From positions 1-45,562 of the forward strand of contig MERK01000033.1 of NCBI GenBank assembly GCA_001770575.1: DNA of 45,562 nt, written 5' to 3'. The position numbers and the translations under genes are program-made. This document shows positions 23,663 to 31,468 of the stretch, piece by piece; positions within the stretch are counted from its first letter, which is position 1; each line of letters opens with the position of its first letter. A model generated the notes under the pieces. It did not search any database. It had not been told where the DNA came from and was given only the letters and a program-made list of their open reading frames with translations. Origin of the DNA: Betaproteobacteria bacterium RIFCSPLOWO2_12_FULL_64_23. Lineage in GTDB: Bacteria; Pseudomonadota; Gammaproteobacteria; Burkholderiales; SG8-39.

Positions 23663-25315
23663 GTGGAGAGGGAATTTGTCGGGAATCTGCCCGGCCATCA
23701 TGCCGCCCACGCGGCCCGCTATAAGCGGCTCGCGTACTGGAGCGCCGAGGCGGTGCCCAATATTCTGGGTGCAGCCGCGGGCGACAACCCGGCGAAGATC
23801 GCACTGGTCGATCGCGATAACACCGTTACCTACGCAGAACTCGATCGCATCGTGCGCCGGCTGGCCGCCGGCCTGCACGCATCCGGGGTGCGCAGGGGAG
23901 ACATCGTTGCGCTTCAGCTGCCCAATTGGAAGGAGTTTGTCTACTTTCAGCAAGCTGTGGCCAAGATCGGTGCGATCTATCTGCCGCTGATTCCCCAACT
24001 GCGCGCACGCGAAATGGAGTACATCCTCCGGGAGAGCAAAGCCGTGGCGGCCGTCGTTCCGGCGAGCTATCGCGACTTCGATCACGCGGCCATGCTCAAG
24101 GGTCTGCGCCCGAAGCTTCCAGCGCTGCGCGATACCTATGTAGTCGGCGGATCGGCCCCGAGCGGGACCATTGCGCTTGACGAATTCCTCGGGCGCGAGT
24201 GGGAGCGCGAAGCGGGTGCGGCTGTGGAAGACATCGTTGTCTGGCCGGACGAGGTCCGCGCGCTTTTTTTTACCTCCGGCACGGAAGCGAACCCGAAAGG
24301 CGTGCTGCATTCGTACAACACGCTCGCCTATCCCTTTCGGATTCATGCGCGCGATTTCCATCTTGCTTCGGGCGACGCAGTGTTCGTATGCAGCCCTGTG
24401 GGCCACGCGACAGGCTGTGTCTTCGGGGTGGAATTCGGTCTTTTCCTCGGCGGCAAAATCGTGCTGAAAGACACATGGAATCCGCAAGAGGCGATTGAGC
24501 TGATCGCGCGCGAGCGTTGCACGCAGATGTGGGGCGCCACGACCTTCTATTCGGATCTGGTCAACGCGGTGGAGCGTTTCCCCGGCGATCTAAGCTGTCT
24601 GCGCCTGCTGTGCTCGGGCGGTGCCCCGATTCCGCGGGAACTCGTCAGGCAGGTACGCGAGCGGATCGGCGGTCAGTTGGTCGCTGCATATGGATCGACT
24701 GAGGGGATGAACGTCACCATCAACAGGCTTGACGATCCAGCGGACAAGGTTGCGGGCTCCGACGGGCGCTTCAATCCCGGCATCGACTACAAGCTCGTCG
24801 ACGAGGCGCGCAAGCGCCAGCTTGCGGGAAGCGCTGGAGAGATCGCCTATCGGGGACCCAACGTGTGTCTGGGCTATCTGGATCCGGAGCAGACGGCTGG
24901 TTCTTTCGACGCGGACGGGTACTTCCATAGCGGCGACCTGGGAGTGGTGGACAATGATGGCTACCTGCGGGTCGTCGGGCGGAAGAAGGAAATCATCATA
25001 CGCGGCGGAGAAAATATCAGTCCCGCCGAGATCGAGGACATTCTCTACCGCCATCCGAAGATCAGCGCCGTTGCCGTATTCGGCCTCCCGCACAAGCGGC
25101 TGGGTGAATCCGCCTGCGCAGCGGTCATTCCCAAGCCGGGAGCGACTGTGACCCTGGAAGACGTCACGCAATTTCTGCGCGACCAAGGCGTCGCGAGATT
25201 CAAATTCCCGGAACGGATCGAGATTGTGGCTGAATTGCGGCGCACGCCGACCGGCAAGCTGCGCAGAAACGTCCTCCGCGATGACCTGCTCAGGCTGGGC
25301 CGATGCGGCGCTTGA
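23663..25315 (+). CDS. AMP-forming acyl-CoA ligase, cyclohexanecarboxylate/benzoate-ligase-like (GTG start)
   Basis: A 550-residue adenylate-forming ligase. FFTSGTEANPKG at residues 202-213 is the P-loop region, LVAAYGSTEGMNVT the adenine region, YFHSGDLGVVDNDGYLRVVG the hinge segment, RKKEIIIRGGENISPAEIED the signature, and RTPTGKLRRNVLR carries the C-terminal catalytic lysine. The overall style resembles the AliA and short-chain ligases of alicyclic-acid degradation. It differs clearly from the ligase at 11757, so two acids or two pathway branches may be activated. It is the first gene after promoter copy 2 and is followed by two Bug receptors. Confidence 0.9.
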   Translation: MEREFVGNLPGHHAAHAARYKRLAYWSAEAVPNILGAAAGDNPAKIALVDRDNTVTYAELDRIVRRLAAGLHASGVRRGDIVALQLPNWKEFVYFQQAVAKIGAIYLPLIPQLRAREMEYILRESKAVAAVVPASYRDFDHAAMLKGLRPKLPALRDTYVVGGSAPSGTIALDEFLGREWEREAGAAVEDIVVWPDEVRALFFTSGTEANPKGVLHSYNTLAYPFRIHARDFHLASGDAVFVCSPVGHATGCVFGVEFGLFLGGKIVLKDTWNPQEAIELIARERCTQMWGATTFYSDLVNAVERFPGDLSCLRLLCSGGAPIPRELVRQVRERIGGQLVAAYGSTEGMNVTINRLDDPADKVAGSDGRFNPGIDYKLVDEARKRQLAGSAGEIAYRGPNVCLGYLDPEQTAGSFDADGYFHSGDLGVVDNDGYLRVVGRKKEIIIRGGENISPAEIEDILYRHPKISAVAVFGLPHKRLGESACAAVIPKPGATVTLEDVTQFLRDQGVARFKFPERIEIVAELRRTPTGKLRRNVLRDDLLRLGRCGA

Positions 25316-25522
25316 GCGAATTTCGCGTGCATTGTCTCCGATGATGACTGAAATCCACAGTGCACTGGAAGCTGCGGAGGCCGGCGACAATAAGCGGTTG
25401 TAATTTGGATAGGTGATAGCAGCAGCATCAAGTATGCGTAGTGGGTGGGCCCGCCCGATCTGAAGGTGGAGAGAGACGCGGGGATCGATGCACAAGCATT
25501 TCAACACTGAGGAGGGACTGGC

Positions 25523-26491
25523 ATGTTTGCTTTACTTCATAGAGTCATGTTATTGGTCATCCTGGGGCTCTGCACTACGCTGGCCCAGGCGCAGAGCTAC
25601 CCGTCGAAACCCATCAAGATTGTTGTACAGTTTGCCGCGGGCGGCGGCACGGACATCCTCGCGCGCATTCTCGCGCAGCGCATGAGCGAGCGATTCGGCC
25701 AACCGGTGATCGTCGAAAACGTGACGGGCGCGGGCGGATCGATAGGAACGGCCGCGGTGGCAAGAGCGGCTCCGGACGGCTATACACTGTTGCTCGCGCA
25801 ACCGGGACCCAATGCTGTTGCCCCGAGCATCTACGCCAACCTTGCTTATGATCCCGCGAAAGATTTCGCGCCGATCACGCTTGTGTCCAAGCTTCCGCTT
25901 TTTGTCGTCGTAGCCGGGTCGTCTCCGTACAAATCGCTTGCCGATTTGGTCGCGGCCGGCAGGCAAAGCAGCAATCTCAACTACGCCTCGGCGGGGAACG
26001 GATCACTCGGGCATTTGAGCGCAGAACTGCTCAACATGGAAGCGAAAACGAAGTTCGCCATCATCCATTATCGCGGCAGTGCCCCGGCAAAAACGGCTGT
26101 ACTGAGCGGGGAAGCAAGCTTTCATTTCGCTGCCGCGGCTGACGCCATTCCGCAGATGAAGCAGGGGCAGTTGCGTGCACTCGCGCTAACCAGCGACCGG
26201 CGCACCTCGCTCGCGCCGGAGGTGCCGACGATGGCGGAGGCGGGGGTCCAGGGCTTCGGCACGAACGTGTGGTATGGCTTTGTCGCGCCGGCGAACACAC
26301 CGCGGCCGATCATCGAGCGCATTCGCGAGGAAATGCTGAAAATTCTGGCCGAGCCGCCGACCCGGGAACGAATGACCCAGTTGGGGGCCGAGCCGGCGAC
26401 GAGCACCCCGGAGGAATTTGCGGAGATCATCAAGGCCGACATCGCCAAATACGCGACGGTGGCGAAAGCGGCCGGCATCAAGCCGCAGTGA
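25523..26491 (+). CDS. Bug/TctC family tripartite tricarboxylate transporter substrate-binding protein
   Basis: A 322-residue periplasmic receptor. The signal peptide is MFALLHRVMLLVILGLCTTLAQA, followed by QSYPSKPIKIVVQFAAGGGT, GQPVIVENVTGAGGSIGT and APDGYTLLLAQPG. The second lobe has IHYRGSAPAKTAVLSGEASF and the end is FVAPANTPRPIIERI and YATVAKAAGIKPQ. GAGGAGGG precedes the ATG at 25523. The 207-base gap before it holds no other gene. It probably belongs with the ligase upstream and a second receptor downstream. Confidence 0.92.
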   Translation: MFALLHRVMLLVILGLCTTLAQAQSYPSKPIKIVVQFAAGGGTDILARILAQRMSERFGQPVIVENVTGAGGSIGTAAVARAAPDGYTLLLAQPGPNAVAPSIYANLAYDPAKDFAPITLVSKLPLFVVVAGSSPYKSLADLVAAGRQSSNLNYASAGNGSLGHLSAELLNMEAKTKFAIIHYRGSAPAKTAVLSGEASFHFAAAADAIPQMKQGQLRALALTSDRRTSLAPEVPTMAEAGVQGFGTNVWYGFVAPANTPRPIIERIREEMLKILAEPPTRERMTQLGAEPATSTPEEFAEIIKADIAKYATVAKAAGIKPQ

Positions 26492-26655
26492 GTGCGGTGT
26501 ATCGTTGAAGCGGGGAATCGATCGCGGACGGCAGCAGGCGAGCGGCAGGGCGTGGGCGCGGTGTGTGTGGCGTACCGCGCTCGCACCGCAACAGTCCGCG
26601 GCCGCAGCTGGCGCCGCTATTCGAATTGGCGGCATAACCTGAGGAGGCAAAAGTC

Positions 26656-27654
26656 ATGTCCGTAGCTTATCGCCGTTTCAAGAAGTTACTTTGCGCAAGC
26701 GCTCTGCTGATGTTCGGCATAGGCACCGCGACAGCGCAGTCGTATCCGAGCAAGCCCATCAAATTCATTTTGGGCTTCAGCGCCGGCGGTCCAACCGACA
26801 TAGTCGCCCGCGTCGTGGCGAACCACGTGAGCAAGAAATTGGGACAGCCCGTGATCGTTGAAAACCATACCGGCGCCAACGGTATGTTGGCGGCTGCCGA
26901 GGTAGCGCGCGCCGAACCCGATGGATACACCGTCCACATCACCGCCTCGAGCACGCTGACGCTCAATCCGCTGACGTACAGTAAGAAGACAATTCAATAC
27001 AAGGCGGAGGACTTTGCGCCCGTTGCGCTCATGGTGCAGTATCCGTTCGTCTTGCTCATCAATCCGGACAACGAGCGAACGGCAGGGGTCTCAACGCTGG
27101 AAGATTTGATTAAACTGGCCCGCAGCAAGCCTAACCATCTCACTTACGGTTCAAGCGGACTGGGTGGCCTGGTACATTTGCTTTTCGAGCGGCTCAATGA
27201 CATAGCAGGGATCAAGATAACGCATGCACCTTACCGCGGATCTGCAGCGGCGCAGCTAGGTCTGCTGAGGAAGGAGGTCGACGTCGAGGGCGACAATCCG
27301 TCTGCCGTGGGACTGGTCAAGGCAGGCAAGCTCAAGGCCATTGCAGTGACTCTGCCGGAGCGCTGGAGGGAACTCCCCGATGTACCCGCCGTTGACGAAC
27401 TTCCCGGGTTCAAGGGTTACGATATGTCATCCTGGGTCGCGGCAGTTGTTCCTGCGCGGACACCTCCGGCGATCGTAAAGATCCTCTCCGACGCGATCAG
27501 CTCTTCAGTCGATGATCCGGCGACGAAAGCGGTGTTGGCGAAGGTGGGCAATGTGCCGATGCTCAATCCGCAACAGTTTGCCGCCAAGATTAAGGCAGAA
27601 ACCGAGGTGAACGCGGAGATCATCAAGCGAGCGAATATCCAACTCGTTGATTGA
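26656..27654 (+). CDS. Bug/TctC family tripartite tricarboxylate transporter substrate-binding protein
   Basis: A 332-residue periplasmic receptor and the fourth in the window. The signal region ends LLMFGIGTATAQ, then SYPSKPIKFILGFSAGGPTD, GQPVIVENHTGANGML and EPDGYTVHITAS. Lobe two has HAPYRGSAAAQLGLLRKEVD; it ends EIIKRANIQLVD. GAGGAGG precedes the ATG at 26656. It differs clearly from the other three receptors, so it was not created by a recent duplication. It is the last pathway gene before the insertion sequence, whose outer repeat starts 71 bases later. Confidence 0.92.
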   Translation: MSVAYRRFKKLLCASALLMFGIGTATAQSYPSKPIKFILGFSAGGPTDIVARVVANHVSKKLGQPVIVENHTGANGMLAAAEVARAEPDGYTVHITASSTLTLNPLTYSKKTIQYKAEDFAPVALMVQYPFVLLINPDNERTAGVSTLEDLIKLARSKPNHLTYGSSGLGGLVHLLFERLNDIAGIKITHAPYRGSAAAQLGLLRKEVDVEGDNPSAVGLVKAGKLKAIAVTLPERWRELPDVPAVDELPGFKGYDMSSWVAAVVPARTPPAIVKILSDAISSSVDDPATKAVLAKVGNVPMLNPQQFAAKIKAETEVNAEIIKRANIQLVD

Positions 27655-27724
27655 GGCTCTATTGAAATTCAAGTGGGTTGCCGCGCATGAGGGTTGATAG
27701 CATGGAAGTCGAGTTTGAGGGCAA

Positions 27725-27746
27725 GTTTCAGCGTTATCCGAACACT
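27725..27746 (+). repeat. Left outer terminal repeat of the insertion sequence
   Basis: 22 bases beginning GTTTCAGCGTTATCCG, identical to the copy at 27769-27790, 44 bases to the right. Between the two lies a ten-base perfect palindrome, ACATCGATGT, at 27753-27762. Confidence 0.85.
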
Positions 27747-27768
27747 TTTTTGACATCGATGTGACAAA

Positions 27769-27790
27769 GTTTCAGCGTTATCCGAACACT
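27769..27790 (+). repeat. Left inner terminal repeat of the insertion sequence
   Basis: Identical to 27725-27746. Its last base is the first base of the transposase stop codon, so the inner repeat abuts the gene end. Confidence 0.85.
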
Positions 27791-28971
27791 CATGGTGTGC
27801 CTTTGAATGGTTTGTTTGGACGAGGGTAATGAATCTCACGCAGCAGCGGATGGTTGTCTGGGTCACGGCGGCGCAGCGCGTAGAAACGGATGCGTTGATG
27901 AGTGAAGTCGACTTCACAGCGCACGAGTCGATGCGGCCAATTTGGATCGACAGGGAAGGATCTGCCGAGCAGATCGACGTTGCCGTTCTCAGAGCTGCGG
28001 CGCAGGAAGATCATAGTGCCTTTGAGCGCGGCGCTGAGGTTGAGCTTGAAGCCTTTGGGGAGGCTGCGCCGCTTGGGTGCGAGTTCTCTGCGGGCGGCGG
28101 TCTTGGCGCGATAGACTGCGATATAACGGGCGGAGACGCTCGCCAGGGTTTCGACATTGGGGAAGTGGTGGCGCTGCCAGACCTTGCTTTGCCACAGCCC
28201 ATTGAAGCCTTCGATGGCATTCTGGAAGCCCGGCTCGCGCGGTGGGGCGAAGACCGGTACCACCTCCAGCGCCAGACACAACCTGCTGATACGTCCGACG
28301 GTGTCGGGGGATCGATGTGTTCCTTGGAATATTGTGGCGTTGTCAAACTGCGCGTAAGTGGGCAACCCGTCACGGCGCCAGCGCTCGACCAAGGCTTGCA
28401 GCGTGGCCCGAGCGCTGGGTCGCTCCATGATCCAGGCCTCGGCCAGTGCGCCGTGCAGGCTGGTACTGGTGAGCACATCGATAAGGGGGCCGCCGGCGAT
28501 CTTCAAGTCCTCGATGAAATCGAAGCTATCGAGTTCGGCTCGCCCACAGGCCAGATCGGGCAGATACCAGCCCTTGGGCGGTGCCGGCCGGCGTTGTCGG
28601 TGTACGCCATCAAGTGCGCCGCGACGCACAAGCACTCGGTAAATCGTCACGCGCGAGGGAACTGGCTCACGCGCCTGCTTATGTTGCAAGGCCAAGCCAA
28701 TGGCGTCGGGTCCGTACTCGCCCAACACGCTCTCTTTACGCAGTACGTTTCGAACACTCAGAATGCGTTGTTCCATGTCGCCAGGCGTGCGGTTCCAGGC
28801 CCGGCCAGTCTTGCGACTGTCGAACTGCACCCGGTCGACGCGCTTGCCCCGCGCACGCGCAACCCAGTAGGCCGCCGTGCTCACGCTTACACCGAACTCT
28901 CTCGAAACCGATCTCAAGCTTCGCCCCGAGCGAACCGCCTGAACCAACTGACGGCGGCGGCTTTCACGCAA
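27790..28971 (-). CDS. Transposase, DDE/rve superfamily with N-terminal helix-turn-helix
   Basis: A 393-residue transposase. Residues 7-40 (RQLVQAVRSGRSLRSVSREF, GVSVSTAAYWVARA) form a helix-turn-helix. The catalytic domain has Asp148 or Asp151 (AELDSFDFIED), Asp210 (AQFDNATIFQG) and Glu254 (FQNAIEGFNGLWQ), fitting the DDE pattern of retroviral-integrase-type transposases near the IS481/IS3 group; the exact family is not certain. The frame as listed starts with TTG at 28971. An ATG at 28985 reads MPKK and joins this frame only by a -1 shift on an A6 tract. The gene appears intact and may be functional. Confidence 0.88.
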   Translation of the reverse strand: MRESRRRQLVQAVRSGRSLRSVSREFGVSVSTAAYWVARARGKRVDRVQFDSRKTGRAWNRTPGDMEQRILSVRNVLRKESVLGEYGPDAIGLALQHKQAREPVPSRVTIYRVLVRRGALDGVHRQRRPAPPKGWYLPDLACGRAELDSFDFIEDLKIAGGPLIDVLTSTSLHGALAEAWIMERPSARATLQALVERWRRDGLPTYAQFDNATIFQGTHRSPDTVGRISRLCLALEVVPVFAPPREPGFQNAIEGFNGLWQSKVWQRHHFPNVETLASVSARYIAVYRAKTAARRELAPKRRSLPKGFKLNLSAALKGTMIFLRRSSENGNVDLLGRSFPVDPNWPHRLVRCEVDFTHQRIRFYALRRRDPDNHPLLREIHYPRPNKPFKGTP

Positions 28972-29082
28972 ACTTTTTTGGGCATGACTTCTTTACCTAT
29001 TCAAATCCGAGAACGCTATACCAAGTCAAAGAGTGTTGGAAGCGTGCATGTCTTTCGGCACACCACAGGCCAACGGCGCCGC

Positions 29083-29131
29083 GCGCGGGGAAACTCCAGT
29101 CGCCCTACGGGCTCCTTCCGTTTCCCCGCGC
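29083..29131. other. 12-base inverted repeat in the insertion-sequence leader
   Basis: GCGCGGGGAAAC at 29083-29094 and GTTTCCCCGCGC at 29120-29131 form a perfect stem with a 25-base loop. It lies between the transposase start and the right-end repeats, where a hairpin could limit read-through into the transposase gene. Confidence 0.6.
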
Positions 29132-29155
29132 TCCCTTCGTCCATTATTCATCGTG

Positions 29156-29176
29156 GTGTTCGGATAACGCTGAAAC
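29156..29176 (-). repeat. Right inner terminal repeat of the insertion sequence
   Basis: GTGTTCGGATAACGCTGAAA plus one base, the inverted form of the left repeats with full agreement over 21 bases. Confidence 0.85.
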
Positions 29177-29180
29177 TCAA

Positions 29181-29201
29181 GTATTCGATTAACGCTGAAA
29201 C
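29181..29201 (-). repeat. Right outer terminal repeat of the insertion sequence
   Basis: GTATTCGATTAACGCTGAAA plus one base; 18 of 21 positions match the inner copy, with the nine inner positions around CGCTGAAAC conserved. It ends 13 bases before the Nudix gene's ribosome binding site. Confidence 0.75.
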
Positions 29202-29224
29202 TCGGCCGTGGGGCAAGGAATAGA

Positions 29225-30100
29225 GTGAAACCCGACAATCGAGCGGCAGTGCTGCCGGCACTCGCGGCTGCGACTGTGGTGTTGTTACGCGACACGGCCG
29301 AAGGCATGGAAGTGTTCATGGTCAAACGCCACGGATTGTCGGATGTGCTGGGCGGCGCGTATGTCTTCCCGGGCGGAAAAGTCGACCGCGCTGACACCGA
29401 TCCGCAGGTGCTGAAGCGGCTTTGCGCGCCGCTTGACGAATTGCAGGCCGCGCTGGCCGAGCCGGAACTCGAAACGGTGAAGGCGGCTGGGTTTTTCGTT
29501 GCCGCTTGCCGGGAGACATTCGAAGAGGCGGGTGTACTGCTTGCCGCAGGCGCGACGGCGATGCACCTGGAAGTCGCGCAAAAGCGCGTGCAAGAGGGGC
29601 TTCATTTCGCCGAGATCCTCGTCCAGCTGGGCCTGCGGCCCGATTGGGGCAGCGTCGTTCCGTGGTCGCGCTGGATCACGCCGCAGGTGCCGGCAATGAT
29701 CAACAAGCGTTTCGACGCGCGCTTTTTTGTGGCTGCGGTGCCGCGCGACCAGGAGGCGCGGCACGACAACTACGAGGCGACCGGGAGTTTTTGGCTGCGC
29801 CCGCGCAGCGTGCTGGAGCAATTCTGGGCCGGCGAGATCGCCTTGGCGCCGGCGCAAATCATGAGCATGGCCGCGCTTGCGCGCCATAGGAGCGTGGCGG
29901 ATGTCCTCGCGGCTGCGCGAGGTCGCCGGCCGCCGGTGATTCAGCCGGAACCATTTGCGCACGAGCAAGGGCGCGCAATCGCGTTTCCGGGTAACGAGCG
30001 GCATCCCGTCCTCGAGCGTGCCCTTCCGGGACCTTCCTTTCTTGTCTATCGCAACGAGCGTTTCGAGCCGATGGATGGCTTGGAGGCGCTGTTGACATGA
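29225..30100 (+). CDS. Nudix hydrolase, NUDT19/RP2-like (probable CoA diphosphatase)
   Basis: A 291-residue Nudix protein with GTG start after AAGGA. The Nudix box is split: VFPGGKVDRAD at residues 47-57 and AACRETFEEAGVLL at 93-106, with about 35 extra residues between. An enlarged box of this kind is the mark of the NUDT19/RP2 group, which hydrolyses CoA and acyl-CoA to phosphoacyl-pantetheine and 3',5'-ADP. That would fit a locus full of CoA enzymes by trimming CoA pools. Its natural upstream region has been replaced by the insertion sequence, so a promoter may lie inside that element. Confidence 0.85.
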   Translation: MKPDNRAAVLPALAAATVVLLRDTAEGMEVFMVKRHGLSDVLGGAYVFPGGKVDRADTDPQVLKRLCAPLDELQAALAEPELETVKAAGFFVAACRETFEEAGVLLAAGATAMHLEVAQKRVQEGLHFAEILVQLGLRPDWGSVVPWSRWITPQVPAMINKRFDARFFVAAVPRDQEARHDNYEATGSFWLRPRSVLEQFWAGEIALAPAQIMSMAALARHRSVADVLAAARGRRPPVIQPEPFAHEQGRAIAFPGNERHPVLERALPGPSFLVYRNERFEPMDGLEALLT

Positions 30101-30153
30101 GAAATGCGGCCGGTGCCGCGCAATAGTGTGCCGTCCAGAGGTATTATCGTCTC

Positions 30154-30198
30154 ATGACAGATAAAAGAGGACGGGGTCGATACCCGAAACACCCGTGA
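30154..30198 (+). CDS. Possible 14-residue leader peptide overlapping the MFS start
   Basis: ATG at 30154 opens MTDKRGRGRYPKHP and stops with a TGA whose bases overlap the GTG start of the transporter (GTGA). The peptide is strongly basic. A weak AGAGG lies about 13 bases upstream. No clear ribosome binding site precedes the transporter GTG, so translation of this short frame could deliver ribosomes to it. It may equally be chance. Confidence 0.3.
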   Translation: MTDKRGRGRYPKHP

Positions 30199-31430
30199 GT
30201 TCGGACAGACGCATCGGCGGCTGGTATTTCGGCTGGAACATCGTGGCCGCGGCGACGATCATCAGCCTGTTGACGGTCGGCATGCGGATGGGCATCGGTC
30301 CGTTCTTCCTGCCCATCGCCTGGGACCTGGGCTTCAGCCGCAGCCTGCTTGCGGGTATCGTCGCCATCGGCATGCTCTGCTACGGGATCGGCATGCCGCT
30401 GGCCGGGCATCTCGCCGGCACGCGCGGGACCCGGTTCGTGCTCTTGCTCGGCACCGCCATGGTCGTCGTGGCGATCGTGTGGACAACGCTGGCGCGCGAC
30501 CCGATCAGTTTTCTATTGGCCTTCGGCGTATTGCTGTCGCTGGGCTTTTCGTTCACCAGTTCGGTGGCGCTGACGCCGGTGCTGTGCCGCTGGTTCAAGC
30601 GTCAACGCGGCATGGCGCTGTTCTTCATGTCGACGGGTTCGATGGCCGGTATCGCCATCCTGACGCCGGTGTTCGCCTACGCGATCGGCACGGTCGGCTG
30701 GCGCAATACCCTGCTCGGCTTCGCGGCAGTGTTCGCCCTGCTGATATTCCCGGCCGCCTGGCTCGTGATTCGCGACGACGCGCCCGCGAGTGCCGATCTG
30801 TTGCCCGGGGCGGCGGCCCCGCCGGGCGGGCTGGCGACCTCGGCCGCGGGCCTGAGCTGGCGCCAGGCGGTGTGCACGGGGCCGTTCTGGAAGGTGGCGC
30901 TGGGGCTGTTTACTTGCGGCTACAGTATGAATCTGCTGGGCACCCACGGCGTGCCGATGCTGATGGACCATGGCTTCGACTCCATGACCAGCTCCCTTGG
31001 CATCGGCATGATCGGCCTGGTGGCGATCTTCAGTACGCTGGCCCTGGGCCGGCTCTCGGATATACTGCCGCGCAAGAACATCCTGGCCGCGATCTATCTG
31101 ATCCGCGGCCTGGGCTTTTTCGCGCTGCTGCTTGTCAGTACGCGCGGGGAGTTGTATGCGGCGGCGGCGATCGGCGGGCTCGTCTGGGCCGGCAGCGTCG
31201 CGCTGTCCTCCGCCATCCTGGCCGACGTCTATGGCACCCGCCTTGTCGGAATACTCTACGGATGGAGCTTTCTGGTCCACCAGGTTGGCGCCATGATCAG
31301 CTCCTGGCTCGGCGGTTGGGCCTACGATGCCTACGGCAGCCACTGGATCGCGTTCGGTAGTGCCGGAGCGCTGCTGCTTGCGGCTGCGGCGATTTCGCTG
31401 CGCCTGCCGGCGCGGGGCTTCACGCTCTGA
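30195..31430 (+). CDS. Major facilitator superfamily transporter
   Basis: A 411-residue inner-membrane protein with about twelve hydrophobic segments. The first is WNIVAAATIISLLTVGMRMG; the loop after segment two has AGHLAGTRGTRFVLLLG, and FKRQRGMALFFMSTGSMAGI marks the MFS mid-region. The second half starts at about residue 215 (WKVALGLFTCGYSMNLLGTH) and includes LGRLSDILPRKN, the second copy of the MFS loop motif. It resembles the monocarboxylate/oxalate-formate type of MFS proteins, so an organic acid is a reasonable substrate. It starts with GTG, and its end is followed by a strong hairpin at 31482-31503. Confidence 0.88.
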   Translation: MSSDRRIGGWYFGWNIVAAATIISLLTVGMRMGIGPFFLPIAWDLGFSRSLLAGIVAIGMLCYGIGMPLAGHLAGTRGTRFVLLLGTAMVVVAIVWTTLARDPISFLLAFGVLLSLGFSFTSSVALTPVLCRWFKRQRGMALFFMSTGSMAGIAILTPVFAYAIGTVGWRNTLLGFAAVFALLIFPAAWLVIRDDAPASADLLPGAAAPPGGLATSAAGLSWRQAVCTGPFWKVALGLFTCGYSMNLLGTHGVPMLMDHGFDSMTSSLGIGMIGLVAIFSTLALGRLSDILPRKNILAAIYLIRGLGFFALLLVSTRGELYAAAAIGGLVWAGSVALSSAILADVYGTRLVGILYGWSFLVHQVGAMISSWLGGWAYDAYGSHWIAFGSAGALLLAAAAISLRLPARGFTL

Positions 31431-31468
31431 AGCACCGTAGCGGGTGTATGCCCATTTCGAATTGCGTC

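Larger units (their letters stand above)
27725..29201. mobile_element. Insertion sequence with two terminal-repeat copies at each end
   Basis: A 22-base sequence beginning GTTTCAGCGTTATCCG occurs at 27725-27746 and again at 27769-27790. Its inverted form is at 29156-29176 (21 bases matched) and, with three differences, at 29181-29201. Between them is one minus-strand transposase gene. The spacing of copies is 44 bases on the left and 25 on the right. Exact ends and target duplication cannot be fixed from this copy, because both inner and outer pairs could be the true termini. It sits between the last Bug gene and the Nudix gene without visibly breaking a coding region. Confidence 0.85.

Noticed and set aside
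27725-27790. Direct repeats of the insertion sequence as a CRISPR or attachment site
   Set aside because: The inverted copies at 29156-29201 and the transposase between them show that they are terminal repeats of the element.
27829-29223. A 464-codon plus-strand frame across the insertion sequence
   Set aside because: It runs antisense to the transposase and through the terminal repeats; it shows no domain and has no ribosome binding site.
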